A stretch of DNA of 64,000 nt, taken from Trileptium ribeirensis (lineage: Eukaryota; Nematoda; Enoplea; Enoplida; Thoracostomopsidae). Below are positions 23,197-34,500 of this stretch, in pieces (within the stretch, counting starts at the first letter, position 1; each line of letters begins with the position of its first letter). The DNA is taken from NCBI GenBank assembly GCA_030248225.1, contig JASANE010012004.1, forward strand, positions 1 to 64,000, written 5' to 3'. Under the pieces are notes generated by a model, which was given only the letters and a program-made list of their open reading frames with translations, had not been told where the DNA came from and did no database searches. A program made the translations under genes and the position numbers.

Positions 23197-24110
23197 CTAC
23201 AATCTGTTTTTAGTTGGCGGAAGCATTTTGTTGTGACATTTGTGTATTTTATGCGTTTTTTGGCTTGATGCAAGATTTCGTTGATTCAGTCGGCGTCGAC
23301 GTCTCGGAACGGTCACCAGTGAGTAGTAGCTCATTTTCCGAGAAAGCTGGTTTGAGTCCGTCGATCGATGTCGGACGTTGAGAGCAACGACTGATGCCGG
23401 ATCCACTGTTGACATTGTTTCTTCCGCAGTAACGATTTGACTCAGTAGTCGAAGAGGAGTGTCGTAAACCACTTCGGCAGACGTTGTACTCATTTCCTCC
23501 TTGATGGTTGATTGAATTCCAAGGACGACTAATGGAAGCGTTTCTGTAAATCGGTGGCTGTTATAGGCTTTGAGCAAAACCTTGAGTTGGCGGTGAAATC
23601 GTTCCTGAAGACCATTCGCGATAGGATGACAAGTGGTCGTTCGCAAATGGCAGACGTCCAGGATAGTCGTCAATTGTTTTAATATGGCGGGTTCAAATTT
23701 TCGGCCACGATCGGTTGTAATGAAGGAACACCGTAGTGGGTGATCCAGCCGGAAACGAGAGCCTGTGCAACTGTTTCGGTTGTGATATTTGAAATCGGCA
23801 ATGTTTCTGGCCATTTGCTGACGAGGTCGATCAAGGTGAGAAGGCAGGTTTGGCCATCTGACGGCGGTAGCGGACCGACAATAGCAACGTTGATGTGAAT
23901 AAAACGGCTGTTCGGCTCAGGAAATGAACCAAGGTGAGACGTTGTGTGATGCTGAACCTTGTTCTTTTGCATTGGAGGCAAGATCGAGTCCACTGGCGAA
24001 CATCGCGGTTGATGTTTGGTCAACAAATCGGTCAACCGCGAGACGTTGAGGTGCTCGAACTCCTGTAATTGTTGACAGGCCGAAAATCGAGTCTACTTAA
24101 CCGTTGATCA
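23197..24110 (-). pseudogene. Ty3/Gypsy-type retrotransposon integrase remnant
   Basis: Reading leftward on the minus strand, fragments in different frames give the end of an HHCC-type zinc finger (TRSCLQCK, then a frame change near 23,970, then NKVQHH), the catalytic-core start with IVGPLPPSDGQT, IDLVSKWPE and ITHYGVPS (24,035-23,695), a second frame change, and then ITTDRGRKFE, HPIANGLQERFHR and the end of the core (about 23,725-23,420). These motifs are diagnostic of Gypsy/Metaviridae integrases, which insert retrotransposon DNA. The second catalytic Asp and the Glu are present, but the first Asp position (before IVGPLP) is Ala. No reverse transcriptase, protease or LTR is visible, so this is a 5'-truncated, frameshifted relic. 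Confidence 0.88.
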
Positions 24111-24269
24111 CAATCCTGAAACCCATCTCAACGATTTTGTCACTAGTTGAAACGGTTGGAGCGGAGTTTCCACTGAGGGCGCCAGGGAAAAATCGTGAAA
24201 ATTTCTTTTTTGTCTGTCACTATCATTCATAATTCCTTTTCGGATTTCCGGATTTAGACATTTTTTATT

Positions 24270-24790
24270 CGATGGTTAAAATGACAACGATGTTCCCCTT
24301 AGTTGACCGCGAACAGCTCCGACTCCATCTTCCTTCTCAAAATGGTAAAAATCATGTTTACGGGTTTTTGCCAAATCTGGCCATACGGGTACCAGTGTTT
24401 CCCAGCCTGTATTTCGCGAAACAGGTTTCGTATGGAAAATGGAGACCACCAGAATCAGAATCAGCTCATCGAGATCTACAACTTCGTTGATCAAGATTTT
24501 TGTGGAGCCACTCTATGGGCCCGAATATGGTTCATCGGCCCATTGCCAGAAATAGTTGACCGCGAGTAATTCTGAGTCAATCTTCCGGCTGAAAATGGCA
24601 AAAACACGCTTTTAAAAGTTATTTGCCAAATCTGGGTGTACGCGTATCAGTGTTTCCCAGCTTATATCGCGCGAATCAGGTGTGGCATCGAAAAATGGAA
24701 ATTGCTTCAGCAATAGAGCTGTACAGCTTTTTGTGGGGCCGCTGTGGGCTGAAATATGGTTCGCCAGAAATAGCTATTTTTCAATTTCGC
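24270..24790 (+). repeat. tandem pair of ~251-bp repeats
   Basis: AGTTGACCGCGA near 24,301 and 24,552 starts two copies sharing TC.ATCTTCC, CAAATCTGG..TACG.GTA.CAGTGTTTCCCAGC, TTTTGTGG and CGAATATGGTTC.. A third, antisense copy is at 16,770-16,992. Four overlapping ORFs of 70-90 codons here are by-products. Confidence 0.8.
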
Positions 24791-24919
24791 TGTGTTATTG
24801 CTTGTTTTTACCTTACAATGAGTGCCCAGCAGGTTGCCAAGCACGCTGAATACGATTGTTTTGCTATCTGAAATCCAATTTCTTGACTATTTTGACTATC
24901 TTGACCTTTTTATTCGGTT

Positions 24920-25560
24920 TCACGGGTTTTACGGTCGACGAACCTGATTTTCAAAATAAATGTGCATTTTCATTTGTTTAATTCTATATTGTGTGCAGGG
25001 CATCAAGCAAGGTTGGTGTATATAGGCATTTCTGAAGGCTAGTGTCCAGCATGCATATTTCACGCGTTTTCGTAAGGTTTTAATGGGCTTAGGGTCAGTG
25101 AACCCAATTTCAAGCATATAGCCTTTCTTCAGTTTTTTGATTATGGTGTTACGTAAAGGCCATCAAGACTTGTATGTATAGGTTTTTCAGTAGGAACATT
25201 TTGATCGGATTAGGGTCAACCAAACCGATTTCCAAATATAGTCGGTCTTCAGTAGTTTGGTACATGGCATCAAAATAGTCTACATAGAGGTTTTTCGGTA
25301 TGCTGAATGCACTCATTGGGTTATATGGAGTCCACATTGCATATTTCATGGGGTTTCAATCGGATTAGGGTCAATGACTCAGATTTTCGAAATATACTCT
25401 GCCTTCAGTTGTTTGGTTACGTATTGCTTATAGGTCATCAAGAATTTTTTATATAATTTTCTATATATTCAATCAAGAATTATCCGGTAGGCTGAATACG
25501 ATGGTTTGGTTATCTAGAGACCAGCACAAATATTTGATGCGCTGTGGGTTGTTTTCGATG
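24920..25560. repeat. degenerate tandem repeat, units about 125-200 bp
   Basis: The core ATCGGATTAGGGTCAA..A plus GGCATCAA, TATAGGTTTTTC and CTTCAGT.GTTTGGTTA recurs near 25,080, 25,200, 25,356 and more loosely 25,556. Units are diverged and differ in length. Confidence 0.6.
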
Positions 25561-25602
25561 GGTTTACGGGCGACTAGGTTTTAAGATTTTATATGGATTC
25601 AG

Positions 25603-26735
25603 CAAGGAATAACCGGGACCGTCCATTTAAACCGGATCCGGAACCGGAACCTGGTCTTCGAAATTTATATATAGTAAAACAGATGAAGGAAGAAATTAAG
25701 CCATAGTGGATTTAAAATGCATTAAATATAACTTTTACATTAAACTTAATGGTATTGTGATAGCATTATTGCCTTTCTGAAACTTTAAAGAGACTGAGGA
25801 AGCCAATAATGTTTATTAATCGATCAATGTGTCGTTTTTTTGGACACCCAGAGCAAAATATCCACTTCCACTATACACCCTTGCGGATACTGCGCCAAAT
25901 TGAATGTGCTTACAACGCATGGAGCGTAGAATAAACACTTTCGCTCTGTCTCCAGTCGCCTCCCTTTACTACACATACATTTGTTACATGTTGTTCTGTA
26001 GGAAACTTGAAATTATTGGTTTGTATGATTCTAAGTGAAATTAATAGAAAGTAATTTCTCTGATTAAGCGGTAAGACACACTGTTTAGGCTAGCGTTAGA
26101 CAAACATTGCCCGTCAGTTAGATGATAATGATGATAACTTTCTAATCTAAATGCTATAAATGAGACAAACTGTGATTTTCTTCGCACAGTTTCAATAAAT
26201 ACAGTTCATTGCCAAGAAAGGAGTTTCTGGCTGCGTTGCAGATAACATTACTTTACTTCAGTTTAGCCTGATTTACAAAGTTTACAAGCACACTGACTTG
26301 GGCTTGACGCAATTTGTTAGCCAAGCATACGCTAAGCACTTCTACGTAAGCTATACTCTCGTAACACAGTTGGACCGGTTTAATTCGAACGTAACCCGGA
26401 GACTACTTAATGTGTAAAATAGCTGCTACATGCATCGACCTGGCTTTGATTTGTTAACAAACTCCTGCAGATTATTATGAAAAATTCCTACTGAAATTAT
26501 GTGCCATACTTGCGTTTCACACGGCAAATAGCTTAGTTAATCTTTTCTTTTGCTTGGTTGTATTGGAGCTTGATTATTGTATAATATATTACATGTTTGG
26601 ATCAGAGATGAAGCAAAAATGTGGAAAATTTCATACAAAATTTTTAAACCAGAGTTCCGGTAGGGTTTTTGCCTTTTGCCGAAACCGCAACCGGAACACG
26701 ATTTTCGCCGGAACCGGCATTCCGGTTACTCCCTG
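25603..26735. mobile_element. non-autonomous hAT element, 1,133 bp, 8-bp target duplication
   Basis: The ends CAAGGAATAACCGGGACC and, inverted, CAGGGAGTAACCGGAATGCC are flanked by a perfect direct repeat GGATTCAG (25595-25602 and 26736-26743). An 8-bp duplication with CA(A/G)GG ends is the hAT hallmark. Many CCGGAACCGG-type motifs fill both subterminal 100 bp and are candidate transposase sites. The interior has no transposase; a 68-codon ORF at 26,554 runs out through the right end and is not a gene. Confidence 0.93.
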
Positions 26736-27026
26736 GGATTCAGGGTGCAGGAGTTTCTAGGGTGGTAGGCGCATCAAACACAGCCTGTTACAGGTAATTA
26801 AACAAAATAATCACTAAATGAAACCACGCTCGATCCGTTTCATCCTAGCTTGCGAAATAATAGTTTATAATGTGATAAACCTTATGGGATACTGCTAGAC
26901 TATGCCACACATACCCGACTCTGTTATCTATATTGCGAGTTAATTATTGATCATTGTACCTACTGGTATTTCTTCCTAATTTCACCTTGAAACTCTAACA
27001 CTAATTGTAGTAGACGTATTTTGCAG

Positions 27027-27299
27027 CTAGCCACTAATTATAGATACATGTTGCTCGAAGCTGTATCCACAGTCCCTAATCGTAGCGTTCATGTAACATC
27101 CCAAGAAGTGTATAACGCGGTTTGGAAAGCAATCCACGATATATACGGTGATTACGGTGCTGGAGCGGTCAAGAGTTCGCTTCATGGTGAGGCATACGTC
27201 AAAAGATTTTACAGTTCTGTCGTAAAATCAAGAGTAATTTTGTGCTCGGTCAAACTTCATTCGGCGCTGTATGGAAGGCATATTTCATACAAACATTAA
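27027..27299 (+). CDS. POP5-like (RNase P/MRP subunit) coding exon
   Basis: A TATTTTGCAG acceptor ends at 27026. The following open frame reads LATNYRYMLLEAVSTV, later IHDIYGDYGAGAVKSSL, then VKRFYSSVVKSRVILC and LHSALYG. This order (RYLL-E, helix, hydrophobic-GDYGA, V.Y/F, V.LC, SAL) fits the Pop5/Rpp14 fold, a protein subunit of RNase P and RNase MRP that helps the RNA process tRNA and rRNA. In POP5 the start codon lies a few residues before RY, so one short upstream exon is expected. The frame stops at 27,297 soon after SALYG. Family members continue for 50-70 more residues, so either the exon ends at the GTATGG at about 27,270 and another exon follows, or the copy is truncated. I did not find the other exons. 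Confidence 0.55.
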   Translation, partial: LATNYRYMLLEAVSTVPNRSVHVTSQEVYNAVWKAIHDIYGDYGAGAVKSSLHGEAYVKRFYSSVVKSRVILCSVKLHSALYGRHISYKH

Positions 27300-28640
27300 T
27301 TTTGAGTTTTAGTTTTCACAATGTATAAATCTGCTTTTTACTACTATTCTTTGTATGAAACCGACGGCAGTGCAATGGGAGTTTTTCTCAAGTTATAACT
27401 GGGCACAAAACGGTGTTCATTGATTTGTAATTAGTTCGATGTTTTCTTTTATTGCTTTTTTATTTGATCCTTCGAAAAAGCCACATTGACATATGTAATT
27501 CGGTGTATGTAAGTATGATTACATAGCCATTGTTTCATGCGTACATCTACAATATATTACTGTTACATTAGCACAATATAATTTATACTAACTATGTAAC
27601 AATAATTTTGCCAGACGATTTGATATGTCCAGCTCATGACTCTAAAGGCGAACATATCCACATTTATGTTATGAAGTTTTGCACCAGAATACTTACGCGT
27701 AATCTATGAACCTTTTGTACTTCATACACTTACGGACAGAAATAAAAGCAAATCTTTATATAATTTGCGAAGTATTCTTCGAAGATCTGCGAATTTAATG
27801 AGGTCGGCTTGTGACTATTGATTGAGCGAAGCAAAGCATTTTTGTTTTCGTCAGAGCGGGGGAAGCGACACCGTCTGTTCGTTCGTCGAACTCCTCAATA
27901 ACTACTGGGCTGATTTTAAAACTGTTTTGTTTGAAATGTCTTGTATCCTTCAGGTGCAAGACATTTAGTTTGTCAAAGTTTGCTTTTATTACTTAGTACT
28001 TAACCAATTAGTTAAACTTGCTAAGCTTTTTTAGCATTTTCAAACAAAAATTGCTTATTTTTCAATGAATAAGTAGTGTAAAGTTATTACTTTGGTGCAT
28101 ATACTGAATCTCGCCGTGCTGATTATGAATCTGGTGTTTATTACTATTCGAAGAAGTTGTAAAACATGCTAATTATTTACTTAATTAGCTAATTACTAAT
28201 TTATTGTTAATTAGCTAATTTTTTTGAAAATAGTCAAACTTCAGAAATGAAAAAATAGCTAGTTCATAATTAATGTGTGAAGCACTAAATCTTGGCCGTA
28301 TATGTTAATTAGTTAATTAATTAGTTGATTTTATGCAAATTTTAAAATCACCTCAAAATTGTGAATTTTTACTCAAGGGTTTTTGATGTCGCTTTTCAAG
28401 CTCTATGATTTTATCATGGGTGTTAATTAGTCAATAAATTAGCTAATTAGTTGATATTACTAATATTAATTAGCTTGACATCAATAGTATAAAACGTGAT
28501 ACTTATTATAAAATGATTAAATATTTAGTTGAAATACATGTATACATAAATAATATACCAAATAGTTTGCATATTGCTTAAGATACCAAATACTTTCCCT
28601 ATTGCTCCGTTTACTTTTTGTAATCTATTACGTTTATATA
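27300..28640. other. AT-rich; palindromic AATTAGCTAATT motifs
   Basis: No gene is seen. Between 28,165 and 28,480 the words TTAATTAGCTAATT, TTAATTAATTAGTTGA and AATTAGCTAATTAG recur, making the strands nearly self-complementary. Confidence 0.5.
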
Positions 28641-28935
28641 CTAGTTGTATTTCCTTGCCTCGCCCTTTTTTACATTGTTAGATTTTGTCAAAAGAGATGA
28701 CGAATGAGCGTTGTTTAATAATGTATTCAGTCGCTAAAAGGACCCTACGATAGGTTACGTGAAACCGCTGTTTTTGACCTTTTGTGACATTATTAGATTT
28801 TGTTACATGAGATTATTAATAAGCGCTATTTAGTATGGCATTCAGTCGCTACATTGAAACCCTTGTAAACTGCTTCATAACTTTTATATTGAAGATTTAC
28901 TTAACATAAGTTATAACACGAAGGTACCAATCAAT
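28640..28935 (-). repeat. left inverted arm: 113-bp minisatellite (minus orientation)
   Basis: Reverse-complemented, this reads GTACCTTCGTGTTATAACTT, then two units of CGACTGAATGC.ATA.TAAA, CGCTTATT and AAATCTAATAATGT. It matches the start of the array at 34,500-35,480 in opposite orientation. Confidence 0.8.
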
Positions 28936-28969
28936 TTTTATTTTTTATAAAGTGGAAAACCACGGGTTT

Positions 28970-29130
28970 TGCTCTGATTTTATATAGGGGAATTAAATTT
29001 AGAAAAATATCTTCTGAGCAATTTAGTATTTTTGGGACTGAATAGTTGCAATTCATGGTGAGTAAACTGGTCAAAAATAAAAGACTTGGATAATTTTGGT
29101 CTGGACGCTGACGTTGCTTCAGCTCTGATC
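28970..29130 (+). repeat. ~160-bp unit, copy 1 of 3
   Basis: GATTTTATATAGGGGAATTA ... GGTCTGGACGCTGACGTTG ... TTCAGCTCTGAT. Direct copies lie at about 33,670-33,825 and 33,820-33,965, on the other side of the hAT element and the 358-bp satellite. Confidence 0.85.
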
Positions 29131-29185
29131 AGAACGTAGGGAAACGTAGTGGAGATTATGTGTTGCAGGGGTGAAATGTTTTAAA

Positions 29186-29453
29186 TTCCGTCTGTGTGTG
29201 TGTGATCGGCAGGTTGGTCATGGGAATGGGAATTATTTTGAATTCCCATGGGAATTCAATTCCCACATGGGAATATTTGGAACCGATTAAAAATTATCGG
29301 CAGTAGGCAGCAGACAATTCACGCAAGTGCAAATTCTTTGTCAACGTTGGTCCACGGTGAATCAAGTTCATTGCTGAACATGGTGCATTTGCTGCGCACA
29401 AGCATTGCTCAACATCCCCATCGCCATAGGGGACGCGCCTGATAGCCAGGATA
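29186..29453 (+). repeat. extra tandem copy of the hAT left end plus its flank
   Basis: TTCCGTCTGTGTGTGTG, GTGATCGG and CAGGTTGGTCATGGG... repeat the flank, target duplication and first ~245 bp of the element that starts at 29,478. The copies are nearly identical apart from a 12-14-bp length difference near the terminus. Confidence 0.9.
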
Positions 29454-29477
29454 TTCCGTCTGTGTGTGTGTGTGATC

Positions 29478-30749
29478 GGCAGGGTGGTCATGGGAATGGG
29501 AATTGGGATGGGAATTATTTTGAATTCCCATGGGAATTCAATTCCCACATGGGAATATTTGGAACCGATTAAAAATTATCGGCAGTAGGCAGCAGACAGT
29601 TCACGCAAGTGCAAATTCTTTGTCAACGTTGGTCCACGGTGAATCAAGTTCATTGCTGAACATGGTGCATTTGCTGCGCACAAGCATTGCTCAACATCCC
29701 CATCGCCATAGGGGACGCGCCTGATAGCCAGGATGACAGCCAGCCACGGGTCCAGACATCTGCCGCCAGATACTAACAGGATTCTCTAGTTTCCGTACAG
29801 ATGCTGGCTTAATGGGTACAAACGTTTCTCCATTTCTAACACTTCACTCAAGGTACGAACTTTTCCCTTGAGAAAAGCAGCCATGATACTAACATATCTC
29901 ATGTCAACATGTCCCCAAGATACAAACATATCTCTTGGGGAACCACGTTGCTAGAAGCCGAAGTAACCCTTGCAGTATGCCGCCAACCTGGCAAAAGTCG
30001 ACGTCAGCGAGTCCCAAGGTGTCTTACAACAACGAAGAAGTTTTTTGGAGCTGCCTTGCGTAATATCTGCTGCAAGCATCCGAATATCATCTTTGTTTAG
30101 ATCTCAGTGCCTTTTCCGCCAGCGTTCTTGTTCCGCCGATGGCGAAAGCGGAAGATTCAACCAAATGTCCCCAAGCAGTTTCATCAGTTCAAAAGAGAAA
30201 GACAGGCGGCGTACAAACTTAACGTTTTTTCGAAGACATGAATCAGCGCATTTCAAATTTAGTGTTCCTCGATCTTACGTGGCTCTATTTAAACGGCAGC
30301 GATTTAGACACCGCGATGTTTTCAAAAGATCGCTATCATATTTCTCGAAGTGCTGCTGGCCGGATTGGGGAAATTTTGAGTGAATTTTCATTGGACATTT
30401 GTCAATTTCTTACTTTTTTACCTCATTCACGCCGTAAATATGAGGTTAGCCTTTTGTTTTATCTAATAAAGGTTGATGAGTCGACAAAATTCATACCATA
30501 TCCAGCACGTAGCATTGATATCTCCTATAATTTAAAGTGCACAAAAAATGGACTATGGATTCAACGTTTATTGCTGTCCCTGGTGTGTATCTGAGAACTA
30601 CACAATAGTACTATGGTTGCTAAGAGCTCTTACAAACACTTCCCAGCAATGTTTCAAAGGAGTGGCTACAAAAGGACTCGTGGGAATTCTCACGGAAATT
30701 CTCGTGGAAATGGGATGTGAATTGAAAATCAATTCCCATGACAACCCTG
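29478..30749 (+). mobile_element. non-autonomous hAT element, 1,272 bp, 8-bp target duplication
   Basis: The ends CAGGGTGGTCATGGGAAT and, inverted, CAGGGTTGTCATGGGAAT match at 17 of 18. They are flanked by perfect GTGATCGG at 29470-29477 and 30750-30757. GGGAATT/AATTCCC words crowd both ends. The interior is not satellite-like and holds broken reading frames, for example 30,238-30,594 (118 codons) with LDLTWLYLNG..LDTAMFSK and DRYHIS. That block is weakly reminiscent of the last block of SGNH/GDSL hydrolases (D..H.S), so a captured gene piece is possible but unproven. No hAT transposase is visible. Confidence 0.93.
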
Positions 30750-30904
30750 GTGATCGGCCATAACTCCAGTACGCCTTAACCGATTTTAATGATCTTGCGC
30801 TCATTCGAATCGGCATAGTCGATTTACCAAGTACATCCCCGAGCGTATTTTGATTTGGGGTCTGGTTCCTCGGTCAGGCGTCAAAATGTGGGTTTTGTGG
30901 CCCC

Positions 30905-33535
30905 ATGTTAGTACCCTTCACGGAAGCAAGGTTTTTATTTTTATCCTAACTATCGAATTGTTTTCTCTGGATGGTTTTATTTCATAGTAAAATGATAAAT
31001 GCCGATACCTCTTTTTTGTTTTATCTGGATGGGTTTATTTCATAGTAAAATGATAAATGCCGATGCCTCTTTTTTTCGATTAAGGCTCCGGTTCTGGATT
31101 TATGGGGTTTGAGGTACGGAAGCAAGGTTATTTTTATCCTAACTATCGAATTGTTTTCTCTGGATGGTTTTATTTCATAGTAAAATGATAAATGCCGATT
31201 CCTCTTTTTCGATAGTTGTTTTGTTTTTTTCGATTAAGGCTCCGGTTCTGGATTTACGGGTTTGAGGTACGGGGATATGGCGCCCCAGTGGTTCCTCGAC
31301 TCAAAATTTGAAAATTTGTTCCGACGTCTTCGGTGGCTGATAAGTTTTACCTGGGGGTTTTCGGGCATGGGAAACTCATTGCCGGTGCCGGTTTTGCTCT
31401 GCGACCCATGGCTGTATGGGTACGGAGGTATGACGCCCCATGGTTGGTTGTCAGAGGTCAAAATGAGGGTTTTTAGTACCCTTCACGGAAGCAAGGTTAT
31501 TTTTATCTCAACATACGAATTTATTTTTCTGGTTGGTTTTATTTCATAGTAAAATGATAAATACCGATGCCTCTTTTTTGTTTTTCGATTAAGGCTCCGG
31601 TTTTGGAGCTATGGGGTTTGAGGTATGACAATTTCATGGTTCCTCGTCTCAAAATTAGAAAATTTATTTTGACGTCCTGGGTGGCTTAAAAGTTTCACCT
31701 GGGGGTTTTCTGGCATGGCAAACTCATTGTCAGTGCTGGTTTTGCTCTGCGACCCATGGTTCCATGGGTACGGGGGTATGACTCCCCATGGTTGGGGATC
31801 AGAGGTCAACGTGAGGGTTTTTTATCCCATTTTAGTCTTCACGGAAGCAAGATTATTTTTATCTCAACATTCGAATTTATTTCTCTGGTTGGTTTTATTT
31901 CATAGTAAAATGACAAATGCCGATGCCTCTTTTTTTGATTTTCGATTAAGGGTCCGGTTTTGGAGTTATGGGGTTAGAGGTATGGCGCCCCAATGGTTCC
32001 TCGACCCAAAATTAGAAAATTTATTCTGACGTCCTAGGCGGCTGAAAAGTTTCACTTGGGGTTTTCGGGCATGGGAAACTCGTTGCCGGTATTGGTTTTA
32101 CTCTGCGACCCAAGGTTCTTTGGGTACAAGTGAACGGCGCCCCATTGGTTTGGGGTCAGAAATCAAAATGAGGGTTTTTACACCATTTTAGTACCCTTCA
32201 CGGAAGCAAGGTTATTTTTGTCGTAACTTTCGAATTTTTTCTCTGGTTGGTTTTATTTCATAGTAAAATGACAAATGCCGACGCCTCTTTTTTTGATTTT
32301 CGATTAAGGGTCCGGTTTTGGAGTTATGGGGTTTGAGGTATGGCGCCCCAATGGTTCCTCGACCCAAAATTTGAAAATTTGTTCTGACGTCCTGGGCGGC
32401 CGAAAAGTTTCACTTGGGGGTTTTCGGGCAGGGGAAACTCATTGTCGGTGCTGGTTTTGCTCTGCGACCCATGGTTCCATGGGCATGGGGGGTATGACGC
32501 CCCATGGTTCGGGGTCAGAGGACAAAATGAGGGTTTTACACCATTTTAGTACCCTTCACGGAAGCAAGGTTATTTTTATCGTAACTTTCGAATTTTTTAT
32601 CTGGTTGGTTTTATTTCATAGTAAAATGATAAATGCCGATGCCTCTTTTTTTGTTTTTCGATAAGGCTCCGGTTTTGGGGCTATGGGTTTGATGTATGGC
32701 ACCCTCATGGTTCCTCGTCACCAAAATTAGAAAATTTGTTTTGACGTCTTGGGCGGCTAAAAAGTTTCAGGTGGGGGTTTTCGGGCATGGTAAACTCATT
32801 GTCTGTGCTGTTTTTGCTCTGCGACCCATGGTTCCATGGGTACGGGGGGTATGACGCCCCATGGTTGGGGGTCAGATGTCACAATGAGGGTTTTTACACC
32901 ATTTTAGTACCCTTCATGGAAGCAAGGTTATTTTTATCTTAACGTTCTAATTTCTTTCTCTGGTTGGTTTTATTTCATAGTAAAATGACAAATGTCGATG
33001 CCTCTTTTATTGTTTTTCGATTAAAGCTTCGGTTTGGGAGTTTTGGGATTTGAGGTATAGCACCCTCATGGTTCCTCGTCCCAAAATTAGAAAATTTGTT
33101 CTGACGTCCTAGGCGGCTGAAAAGTTTCTCTTGGGGTTTTCGGGCATGGGAAACTCGTTGCCGGTATTGGTTTTACTCTGCGACCCATGGTTCCTTGGGT
33201 ACAAGTGAACGGCGCCCCATTGGTTCGGGGTCAGAAATCAAAATGAGGGTTTTTACACCATTTTAGTACCCTTCACGGAAGCAAGGTTACTTTTATCGTA
33301 ACTTCCGATTTTTTCTTTGATTGGTTTTATTTCATAGTGAAATGACAAATCTCGATGCTTTTTTTTGTTTTTCGATTAAGGCTCCGGTTCTGGAGTTATG
33401 GGGTTTGAGGTACCCTCGTGGTTCCTTGACCCTAAGTTTAAATATTTGTTCTGTCGTCTTGGGCGGCTGATAAGTTGCTCCTGGGGGTTTTGGAGAAACT
33501 GGAGAAACTCATTGCCGGTGTTAGTTTTGTTGTAA
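30905..33535 (+). repeat. 358-bp tandem satellite, about 7 copies
   Basis: CACGGAAGCAAGGTTATTTT recurs near 30,918, 31,120, 31,485, 31,838, 32,205, 32,560, 32,918 (CATGGAAG) and 33,275. Most spacings are 353-367 bp; the second copy is truncated. Within a unit: TTTATTTCATAGTAAAATGA, CGATTAAGGCTCCGGTT, GTTCCTCG.C.CAAAATT.GA, CGACCCATGGTTCCATGGG and ATGACGCCCCATGG. ORFs of 95-112 codons follow the period and are not kept in frame between copies. Confidence 0.93.
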
Positions 33536-33664
33536 CTTGTGCTGGTATTGTGTGATGTCCACATAGCATATCGATGAATGCTATCTAGAGCTGATTTGAT
33601 GTGCACGCAAAAGGTGTAGGCGTAGGTGTACCTATGCTTCTCTACGTTCTGCAATCTCGATAGT

Positions 33665-33965
33665 GTTACTAGTTTTATATAGGGGAATTAAATTTAGAAA
33701 AATCTTTTCTAAGCAATTTAGTATTTTTGGGAGTGAATAGTTACAGTTCATTGTGAGTAAGCTGGTCAAATATGAGAAAGTTGGATAATTTTGGTCTGGA
33801 CGCCGACGTTGGTTCAGCTCTGATTTTATATAGAGGAATTAAACTTGGAGAAATATCTTCTGAGCAATTTAGTATTTTTGAGAGTGAATAGTTGCAATTG
33901 ATTGTGAGTAAACCGGTCAAAAAAGAGAAAGTTGTATAATGTTAGTCTGAACGCTGACGTTGTTT
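33665..33965 (+). repeat. ~160-bp unit, copies 2 and 3 in tandem
   Basis: Two direct copies of the 28,970-29,130 unit, each ending GACG(C)CGACGTTG.TTCA. Confidence 0.85.
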
Positions 33966-34500
33966 CATGTTGCTGCATTCATAAATTGTTATAGTTCAGG
34001 GCTCAAAATATTTGTAATAAACAATTTCGTATATTACTTTGGTAATGTTTTAACCATGTTCTTGTTGTTATGTTAAATATTAAATCCATTATATTGTATT
34101 TTGCGCGTAAATTTAGGCAGACTGATACGACTGGCAAGATAAAAATTGGTTGTTTTAGCGGGAACATTGACTTTGGCTCATGGTATATTAATTATAGATT
34201 GTTAAATGGCGCTTGTAGGACATAAAAGTTTTAGTTTGTGGCATTTTGGTGTTTTAAGATCAAATTTATATATCTCACGCAAAGCTATACATCACTTGAG
34301 AAAGGTTTGTTTTCAGTGGGAACATGGCTTTAGCTGATGATAGAGCAATCATTCCCAATTCTTATTTCAGGGCTTAAAGGGGCTAAATTAGTGCTTTAGG
34401 CAAACAAAAAAGAAAAATAAAACAACGGTAACAGTGTATTTAGCTGACGGTATATCAATTGCCACCTGTCGAAAGTCAGCGCCAATCCCCTGTTTTACCA
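33966..34500. other. no gene seen
   Basis: AT-rich interior of the compound structure; nothing supported. Confidence 0.4.

Noticed and set aside
31262..32664. Series of 95-112-codon ORFs as a repeat protein
   Set aside because: They follow the 358-bp satellite, shift frame between units and have biased composition.
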